Shown piece after piece: positions 59,401-64,000 of a stretch of 64,000 bases of DNA. The stretch covers positions 1-64,000 of the forward strand of contig SLCC01000086.1 in the NCBI GenBank assembly GCA_007126035.1. Direction: 5' to 3'. The translations under genes were made by a program, and so were the position numbers. Origin of the DNA: Gemmatimonadota bacterium (GTDB taxonomy: Bacteria; Gemmatimonadota; Gemmatimonadetes; Longimicrobiales; RSA9). Under the pieces are notes generated by a model. It was not told the origin of the DNA. It saw nothing but the letters and a program-made list of their open reading frames with translations, and ran no database searches. Position 1 is the stretch's first letter; each line of letters starts with the position of its first letter.

Positions 59401-59638
59401 CCAGCGGCTCCGGCGTGATTCGGGCCTGGAGGTGAGCGACCGGATCCGGCTCTGGATCGGTGGCGACGCCGATGCCAGAGCGGCTGCGGACCGCCACCGG
59501 GATTACATTGCGGGTGAGACACTGGCCCTGGCGGTGGACCTGGACGGGGCGCCCGATTCGGCCGACGTGATGAAGCGGGAAGTGGAGGTGGATGGAGTGG
59601 GCGCCATGATCGCCCTGCAGAGAGCGGCGGGTGACTGA
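56477..59638 (+). CDS. ileS: Isoleucyl-tRNA synthetase, type 2 (IleRS2)
   Basis: 1053 residues from ATG 56477 (GTG 56471 possible). Type-2 features throughout: '[19 protein letters not shown]', '[21 protein letters not shown]', '[23 protein letters not shown]', '[19 protein letters not shown]', editing-domain '[16 protein letters not shown]', '[14 protein letters not shown]', 'YWGTPLPIW', and KMSKS in '[16 protein letters not shown]'. The first signature motif is G59-I-H61-H62 instead of HxGH, the swapped GxHH form reported in some IleRS2 enzymes and linked with very high mupirocin resistance. Charges tRNA-Ile in the cytosol. Preceded by a 68-bp gap after divIVA; its TGA overlaps the next ATG (TGATG). 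Confidence 0.97.
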   Translation: [1053 protein letters not shown]

Positions 59639-60009
59639 TGCCGTTGGACAACGGACAGAGAGAAGCGCTGGGTCGGCTCCTGGAACGGGAGCGTAGCAGG
59701 CTGGCAGCCAGGCTGCAGCGCTTCAGCGCTCAGCGCGACGATGTGGAGGTGGGCGGCTTCTCGCAGCACATGGCAGAGGACGCTTCCGCACTGACGGAGC
59801 GCGAGACGGCCTATCTGCTGGCGAGCGAGGAGGGGCGGCGGCTGGTGGCGGTGGACCAGGCCCTGGATCGGCTCCTGCATTCTCCAGAATCTTTCGGCGT
59901 CTGTGAGCACTGCGGCGTCGAGATTCCATACGCGCGTCTCGAGGCGGTGCCCGCCGCCCGGTCGTGCCTGGAATGTCAGACGGGAGTTGAGAGCAGGAGT
60001 GGCTGGTGA
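59638..60009 (+). CDS. TraR/DksA-family zinc-finger protein
   Basis: 123 residues: an N-terminal coiled coil ('GRLLERERSRLAARLQRF'), 'ERETAYLLASEEGRRLVAVDQALDRLLHSPESFGVCEHCGVEIPYARLEAVPAARSCLECQ' with four zinc cysteines (CxxC...CxxC). It resembles DksA/TraR regulators that enter the RNA polymerase secondary channel, but the tip acidic residues typical of DksA are not obvious. A member between ileS and lspA is a known arrangement in several phyla. The start overlaps the ileS stop by 1 bp. Confidence 0.9.
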   Translation: MPLDNGQREALGRLLERERSRLAARLQRFSAQRDDVEVGGFSQHMAEDASALTERETAYLLASEEGRRLVAVDQALDRLLHSPESFGVCEHCGVEIPYARLEAVPAARSCLECQTGVESRSGW

Positions 60010-60560
60010 CTGAGCTGAAACGAGGTACGGAGCACGGCGCACGTTCGTGGAGTGCCGGGAAGAACCGGCTGTTCTTCGGCATCCTGGCTCCCGTGGTCGT
60101 AGTCGATTTCGTGACGAAGTACCTGGTCCAGCAAGGCATGCGGCCCTACCAGCAGATCGACATCGTGGGCGACTACCTCCGGCTGACCTTCATCCACAAC
60201 CCGGGCGCCGCCTTCGGCATCCACGTGGGCGAGTATTCCCGGATCATCTTCCTCATCCTGTCCCTGGTGGCGCTGATCGCCCTGGGCGCCATGTACTGGT
60301 CCACACCGGGTCGCGACCGGGTCCGGCTGTCGGCCATCGCACTGATCTGTGCCGGCGCCATCGGGAACCTGATCGACCGGATCCGTTCCGAACAGGGCGT
60401 GGTCGACTTCATCGATGTGGGGATCGGAGACCTCCGCTGGCCTGTCTTCAACGTGGCCGATATCGCCGTCACCACCGGTGCCATCTTCCTGGCGCTCTCC
60501 CTCTGGCAGGAGGATCGAGACTCGCCGGGCAGACGGGCAGACGATGAAGGTGGTGCCTAG
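60006..60560 (+). CDS. lspA: Lipoprotein signal peptidase (signal peptidase II)
   Basis: 184 residues from GTG 60006, overlapping the DksA-like stop (GTGA). Four membrane helices and the conserved LspA motifs: 'VVVVDFVTKYLVQ', 'LTFIHNPGAAFGI', 'CAGAIGNLIDRIRSEQGVVDFIDV' with the first catalytic Asp region, and 'WPVFNVADIAVTTGAIFLAL' with the second. Inner-membrane aspartyl protease that removes signal peptides from diacylglyceryl-prolipoproteins; the window holds several such lipoproteins (D-aminoacylase-like, M19, DUF2911, TonB-domain). Confidence 0.96.
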   Translation: MTELKRGTEHGARSWSAGKNRLFFGILAPVVVVDFVTKYLVQQGMRPYQQIDIVGDYLRLTFIHNPGAAFGIHVGEYSRIIFLILSLVALIALGAMYWSTPGRDRVRLSAIALICAGAIGNLIDRIRSEQGVVDFIDVGIGDLRWPVFNVADIAVTTGAIFLALSLWQEDRDSPGRRADDEGGA

Positions 60561-61512
60561 CGCCGCCCGGCTGGAGGTCCCGGCCGCGGCGGCTGGGGAG
60601 CGGCTGGACGCCTTCGTGGGCGCTCGCCTGCCCGAACTCTCCCGTACCCGGGCGGCCCAGCTCATTTCCGAGTCCCGCGTCCTGCTGAACGGCCAGCCTG
60701 CTCGCAAGAGCGATCGCGTCGAGGCTGGCGACCTGGTCCACGTCGAGATCCCGCCGCCAGAGCCGTCCACTGTGGGGGCTGAGCCCATACCGCTGGATGT
60801 AGTGTACGATGACCCGGACATCCTGGTGGTGGCCAAGCCGGCGGGGCTCGTGGTACACCCCGCCCCCGGCCACCGCACCGGCACGCTGGTGAACGCGCTG
60901 CTCCACCACGTGGAGGACCTGTCGGGCGTGGGCGGCGTGAAGCGGCCGGGGATCGTGCACCGACTGGACAAGGACACATCGGGTCTCATGATCGTGGCCA
61001 AGCACGACAGGGCGCACCGGCGCCTCGCCAATGCGCTGAAGCGCAGGGAGATCAGGCGCGCCTACCTGGCGGCGTGCTGGGGCCACGTGTCCGACGACCG
61101 GGTGACCGTGGACGCGCCCGTCGGCCGGTCCACCCGTGATCGCAAGCGCATGGCCGTGGTCGAGCATGGCCGGCCCGCTGTCACCCATTTCCAGCGCCTC
61201 GAGCGCTGGCCGGCGGCGGACCTGCTGCGGGCGGAGCTGGAGACGGGCAGGACGCACCAGATCAGGGTCCACCTGGCATACAGCGGCCACCCGGTGGTAG
61301 GCGACCCGGTGTACGGGGCGGCCGGCGCCCGAGGCATCAGCGGACCCGATCGCCCGTGGGCCCGTGAGCTGGAGCGGCGTGTGCCCAGGCAGTTCCTCCA
61401 CGCCCACCGCCTGGAGTTCGATCATCCTCGCACTGGCGAGCAGATGGCCATGGAGGCGCCCGTCCCCGAAGACCTGCAGACCGTGCTGGACTGGGTAGGG
61501 GGAGGAGAATGA
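60544..61512 (+). CDS. rluD: 23S rRNA pseudouridine synthase, RluD family
   Basis: 322 residues from ATG 60544, overlapping lspA by 17 bp. S4 RNA-binding domain ('GERLDAFVGARLPELSRTRAAQLISESRVLLNGQPARKSDRVEAGD'), then the catalytic domain 'VYDDPDILVVAKPAGLVVHPAPGH', catalytic Asp in 'IVHRLDKDTSGLMIVAK', 'ETGRTHQIRVHLAYSGHPVVGDPVYG' and 'FLHAHRLEFDHP'. Modifies uridines in helix 69 or related large-subunit sites. Its neighbour lspA and its coupling to it are widely conserved. Confidence 0.95.
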   Translation: MKVVPSAARLEVPAAAAGERLDAFVGARLPELSRTRAAQLISESRVLLNGQPARKSDRVEAGDLVHVEIPPPEPSTVGAEPIPLDVVYDDPDILVVAKPAGLVVHPAPGHRTGTLVNALLHHVEDLSGVGGVKRPGIVHRLDKDTSGLMIVAKHDRAHRRLANALKRREIRRAYLAACWGHVSDDRVTVDAPVGRSTRDRKRMAVVEHGRPAVTHFQRLERWPAADLLRAELETGRTHQIRVHLAYSGHPVVGDPVYGAAGARGISGPDRPWARELERRVPRQFLHAHRLEFDHPRTGEQMAMEAPVPEDLQTVLDWVGGGE

Positions 61513-61943
61513 CCGTGCCGTATATCGCCGGGAGCCCTGGATCAATCTCTCCAGAGGACGGCCGGGCCGTGGTGGTCTGGCAATCGGGGGAGGCGCTCCT
61601 GGCGCTGGACCTGGACACCGTGGAGGAGGTCGTCAAGGTGGAGCCCAGCGCCGACCGCGCCGTCTGCCGGGCGGGTGAGCTGGAGCTCGCGAGCCTGCCA
61701 GGCATGCCGCCGTCGCCACGGACCCGCCGGGCGGTCATCGTGCGGAGCAGTTCCGGAGCCCGGCGGATGGCCCTGGGCGCCGAGCAGGTCGAGGGAGTCT
61801 TCCGCTACGATTCGTCCGGGTCCCTGGCCCCGCCAGCGTGGCTCGAGAGCCTGGAGCTGGCGCACCTGTCCAACCTCGTACGGCTAGAGGACGGACGACT
61901 AGCCGCGGTCCTGGACCCCGACATACTGCTCGGGCAGCGATGA
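61509..61943 (+). CDS. CheW-like domain protein
   Basis: 144 residues. The N-terminal 'RAVVVWQSGEALLALDLDTVEEVVKVEP', middle 'RRAVIVRSSSGARRMALGAEQVEGVFRY' and terminal 'LSNLVRLEDGRLAAVLDPDILL' follow the beta-barrel pattern and key hydrophobic positions of CheW. No CheA or chemoreceptor gene is in the window. ATG 61509 overlaps the rluD stop as ATGA and its stop overlaps the peptidase start likewise. A scaffolding role is plausible; sequence similarity is modest, so call it CheW-like only. Confidence 0.75.
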   Translation: MTVPYIAGSPGSISPEDGRAVVVWQSGEALLALDLDTVEEVVKVEPSADRAVCRAGELELASLPGMPPSPRTRRAVIVRSSSGARRMALGAEQVEGVFRYDSSGSLAPPAWLESLELAHLSNLVRLEDGRLAAVLDPDILLGQR

Positions 61944-62860
61944 TCCAGGGTTTGGTCCTCGGGCTCCTGGCGCTGGCGTCCGGCTGGCAGGAGCCGGTGG
62001 TGGCAGGCCCCATAGCCTTCCACCACTGGCCCGAGCAGGAAGCCCTGGCAAGGCGGCTCGCCGCGCGCGTCATTGAAGCCCCGCCCCTGCCGGCCCTACC
62101 CCGGGACGTGTTCGACGGAGCAACGGTCCACGTGTTCCTGGCGCCGGACCAGGCCCGCTGGGACAGCCTCACTGGCGGCGCCGTGCCGGAATGGGGCGCG
62201 GGAGTGGCCTACCCGGCCCGCGGGGTCATCGTCCTGCCCATGTACGACTGGGGCAGGAAGCCCCTGCACACAGTCCACCGGACCCTGCGCCACGAGCTGG
62301 CCCACGTGGGGCTCGAGCGCTTCGTCGGCCCTGCCCGCATACCGCGCTGGTTCAACGAGGGCTACGCCCAGTGGGCTGCCGGGCAGTGGGATTGGGAATC
62401 GCCGTGGCGCCTCCGGCTCGCCCTGTCCAGCCGACGGTCACCGCCCCTGGACTCCCTGACCCTGCAATGGCCGGCCGCCGCCGCCGACGCCCGGGTGGCC
62501 TACCTCCTGTCCGCCAGTGCCGTCGCGTACCTGGTGGAGAGCAGTGGCGAACACGGGCTCCGGGTCTTCCTCGACCGTTGGCACGCCGAGCAGGACTTCG
62601 AGGCCGCCTTCCGCGCCGTCTACGGACGGACCACCTCACAGTTCGAGACCGACTGGCGCCGCCACGTCAAGCGCAGCTACGGCTGGGGCGTGCTGCTGGG
62701 CCACTCCGCCCTCTTCTGGTTGCTGGCCGCCGCCATCCTCCTGTCCCTGTTCGGGATCAGGCGCCGCCACGACCGGGAGCGGCTCGAGCGGCTCCGGGCC
62801 ACCGAGCCGCCCGACGACCCTGCGTACTGGGAGCTGTCGTACCGGCAGGAGAATGAATAG
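61940..62860 (+). CDS. Membrane-anchored peptidase MA-like metallopeptidase
   Basis: 306 residues from ATG 61940, overlapping the CheW-like stop (ATGA); the track start lies in that gene. The N-terminus 'MIQGLVLGLLALASGWQ' is an export signal. Zinc site 'TLRHELAHVGLERFVGPARIPRWFNEGYAQWAAG' (HExxH plus the downstream Glu in NEGYA) is typical of peptidase MA-like proteins. A helix near the end ('LLGHSALFWLLAAAILLSLFGI') anchors it with a short charged tail. Active site probably periplasmic. Substrate unknown. Confidence 0.88.
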   Translation: MIQGLVLGLLALASGWQEPVVAGPIAFHHWPEQEALARRLAARVIEAPPLPALPRDVFDGATVHVFLAPDQARWDSLTGGAVPEWGAGVAYPARGVIVLPMYDWGRKPLHTVHRTLRHELAHVGLERFVGPARIPRWFNEGYAQWAAGQWDWESPWRLRLALSSRRSPPLDSLTLQWPAAAADARVAYLLSASAVAYLVESSGEHGLRVFLDRWHAEQDFEAAFRAVYGRTTSQFETDWRRHVKRSYGWGVLLGHSALFWLLAAAILLSLFGIRRRHDRERLERLRATEPPDDPAYWELSYRQENE

Positions 62861-62927
62861 GCCAGGCCGCGGCGCTACCGGCGGCAGCTGGTTTGTGCCG
62901 GGCTCGGGCCCATGCTAATCTTCCCTC

Positions 62928-63131
62928 ATGCCACAGAAGAGACGCGCTCCCGGAAAGAAGCACCTGCCACCGTCGCTGCGGTGGTCCACAGTCAACTACA
63001 TCCTCATGGGTGCCGGAATCCTGTCCATAGCCCTGGGCTTCCTGCTCCTGGCCCGGGGATCGACTGTGACGGCGCCCCTGCTCCTTGCCCTGGGGTTCGT
63101 TATCCTCGTCCCGCTGGGTATCGTACGGTAG
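62928..63131 (+). CDS. DUF3098 small membrane protein
   Basis: 67 residues: a Lys/Arg/Pro-rich head ('PQKRRAPGKKHLPPSLRW') and two membrane helices ('YILMGAGILSIALGFLLLARG' and 'LLLALGFVILVPLGIV') joined by a short turn. Matches the DUF3098 pattern. Function unknown. It follows the MA-like peptidase by 67 bp and converges with the glycogen synthase gene. Confidence 0.8.
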   Translation: MPQKRRAPGKKHLPPSLRWSTVNYILMGAGILSIALGFLLLARGSTVTAPLLLALGFVILVPLGIVR

Positions 63132-63161
63132 GCCCGAGGCCAGTCAGCCACCCCCGCCGGA

Positions 63162-64000
63162 TCAACCCTCCACGAGCTGCCGATACAGGTCCATGGTCTG
63201 ACGGGCGATGGCGGGCCACGAGAACTCCGACTCGACCCGGACCCGGGCGGCCCGGCCCATGACCGCGGCCCGCTCCGGGTCCTCCAGCAAGGTGGTGATG
63301 GATTCCGCCATGGCGCTGGCGAACGCCGCCGGGTCGGCCGGTGAGCCGAAAGCGTCGTCGCCCGGCTCGAAGTCCACCAGGTAGCCCGTCTCGCCGTCCA
63401 CCACGATCTCCGGGATGCCGCCAACGCTGGAGGCCACCACCGGAGTGCCGCAGGCCATGGCCTCCACGTTCACGAGGCCGAAGGGCTCGTAGATGGAGGG
63501 ACAGACGAAGACCGTGGCATGTGACAGGATCTGGACGACCTCCCGCCGGGGCAGCATGTCGGGCAACCAGAAGACCCGGAGCCTGCCCTCGTCCCGGAGC
63601 TCGGCCACCCGGTCGGCGACCTCGCGTCCGATCTGCTTGGTGTCGGGCGCCCCGGCGCACAGGACGAGCTGGCTGCCCGGCGGCAGGTGACCAGCCGCAT
63701 CAAGGAGGTGGGGAAGACCTTTCTGGCGCGTGATTCGACCGACGAAAGCCGTGGTGGGCGCTGCCGGGTCGATGCCGAAGCGCTCCAGCACGTCCGTGTC
63801 GGGATCGGTGCGGTAGGTATCGGTATCCACCCCGTTGTGGATCACGTGGACACGGTTGGCCGACACCTGCGGATAGCTTCTGAGGATGTCAGCCTTCATG
63901 CCTCGGGAGACGGCAATGATCGCGTCGGCCGACTCGGCGGCGGTGCGCTCCGCCCACAGCGAAAGTTGGTAGCCGCCCCCGAGTTGCTCAGCCTTCCACG
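63162..64000 (-). CDS. Glycogen synthase, actinobacterial-type GT4 (5' end beyond window)
   Basis: The track shows it from an internal ATG at 63899, but the frame stays open to the right edge with 'WKAEQLGGGYQLSLWAERTAAESADAIIAVSRGM', so the true start is outside. GT4 (GT-B fold) features: 'VHVIHNGVDTDTYR', 'AFVGRITRQKGLPHLLDAA', 'VLCAGAPDTKQI' and the nucleotide-sugar site 'ATVFVCPSIYEPFGLVNVEAMACGTPVVASSVGGIPEIVVDGETGYLV'. These match the Corynebacterium/Mycobacterium-type glycogen synthase that uses ADP- or UDP-glucose. About 280 C-terminal residues of an expected 400 are visible. Confidence 0.9.
   Translation of the reverse strand, partial: WKAEQLGGGYQLSLWAERTAAESADAIIAVSRGMKADILRSYPQVSANRVHVIHNGVDTDTYRTDPDTDVLERFGIDPAAPTTAFVGRITRQKGLPHLLDAAGHLPPGSQLVLCAGAPDTKQIGREVADRVAELRDEGRLRVFWLPDMLPRREVVQILSHATVFVCPSIYEPFGLVNVEAMACGTPVVASSVGGIPEIVVDGETGYLVDFEPGDDAFGSPADPAAFASAMAESITTLLEDPERAAVMGRAARVRVESEFSWPAIARQTMDLYRQLVEG

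Noticed and set aside
1-64000. tRNA, rRNA, IS element, prophage or integrase
   Set aside because: No T-loop-like GTTCRANNC with matching stems in the gaps, no rRNA-like sequence, no transposase or integrase ORF and no terminal inverted repeats seen by reading.

Overview
This window is high-GC bacterial chromosomal DNA (roughly two thirds G+C by eye), densely coded on both strands. Diderm markers are clear: two beta-barrel outer-membrane-type proteins, several lipoproteins with lipobox cysteines, two TonB C-terminal domains and Sec signal peptides. Alongside these sit a Gram-positive-like division synteny block (YggS-DivIVA-IleS-LspA-RluD), a type-2 isoleucyl-tRNA synthetase, an actinobacterial-style glycogen synthase, a DUF3098 membrane protein, GvpL/F and bactofilin. 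The combination fits Gemmatimonadota or a close relative best, but that assignment is inference. I saw no prophage, IS element, CRISPR array, rRNA or tRNA. The window looks like core chromosome rather than an acquired island.

Layout. 1-1.8 kb (minus): secreted ComEC-like metallo-hydrolase (cut by the left edge), DUF3006 protein, bactofilin. 2-14.4 kb (mostly minus): a peptide and amide hydrolysis neighbourhood with a D-aminoacylase-like lipoprotein, CapA-like protein, two translationally coupled amidohydrolase-family exported proteins, M19 dipeptidase lipoprotein, a degenerate receiver protein and an exported HELGH metallopeptidase. 14.7-20.2 kb (plus): histone-deacetylase-like hydrolase, methyltransferase, solitary GvpL/F protein, PriA, HNH endonuclease. 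20.2-28.2 kb: Yip1 protein and response regulator (minus), QueD-like enzyme, small unknown, TrpS, DUF2911 lipoprotein, ECF sigma factor with its anti-sigma factor, a uracil-DNA-glycosylase-like protein and a trans-sulfuration PLP enzyme. 28.3-33.9 kb (minus): unknown protein, SucA, PAS/GAF histidine kinase. 34.2-44.3 kb: MutS, TonB-domain lipoprotein and cystathionine beta-synthase as an overlapping chain, then Ddl, rhomboid protease, two beta-barrel proteins and an EF-G paralogue.

44.4-54.5 kb (minus): nitrilase, MBL hydrolase and a complete tryptophan operon trpE-G-D-C-F-B-A plus a DAHP synthase. All seven junctions overlap (six ATGA, one TGATG). Upstream of trpE lies a textbook attenuation leader: a consensus-like promoter, a short ORF with four consecutive Trp codons, and a 12-bp perfect-stem intrinsic terminator followed by a T tract, all before the trpE ribosome-binding site. 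54.6-63.1 kb (plus): YggS, DivIVA with a repeat-rich tail, IleRS2 with a GIHH rather than HxGH signature, DksA/TraR-like protein, LspA, RluD, a CheW-like protein, a membrane-anchored HELAH peptidase and a DUF3098 protein. The right edge cuts a minus-strand glycogen synthase.

Recurring themes: genes joined by 1-4 bp start/stop overlaps; short in-frame tandem DNA repeats building signal-peptide cores; and conserved-family proteins that have lost key residues (receiver phosphoacceptor, amidohydrolase metal ligands, EF-G G4 motif, IleRS HxGH).
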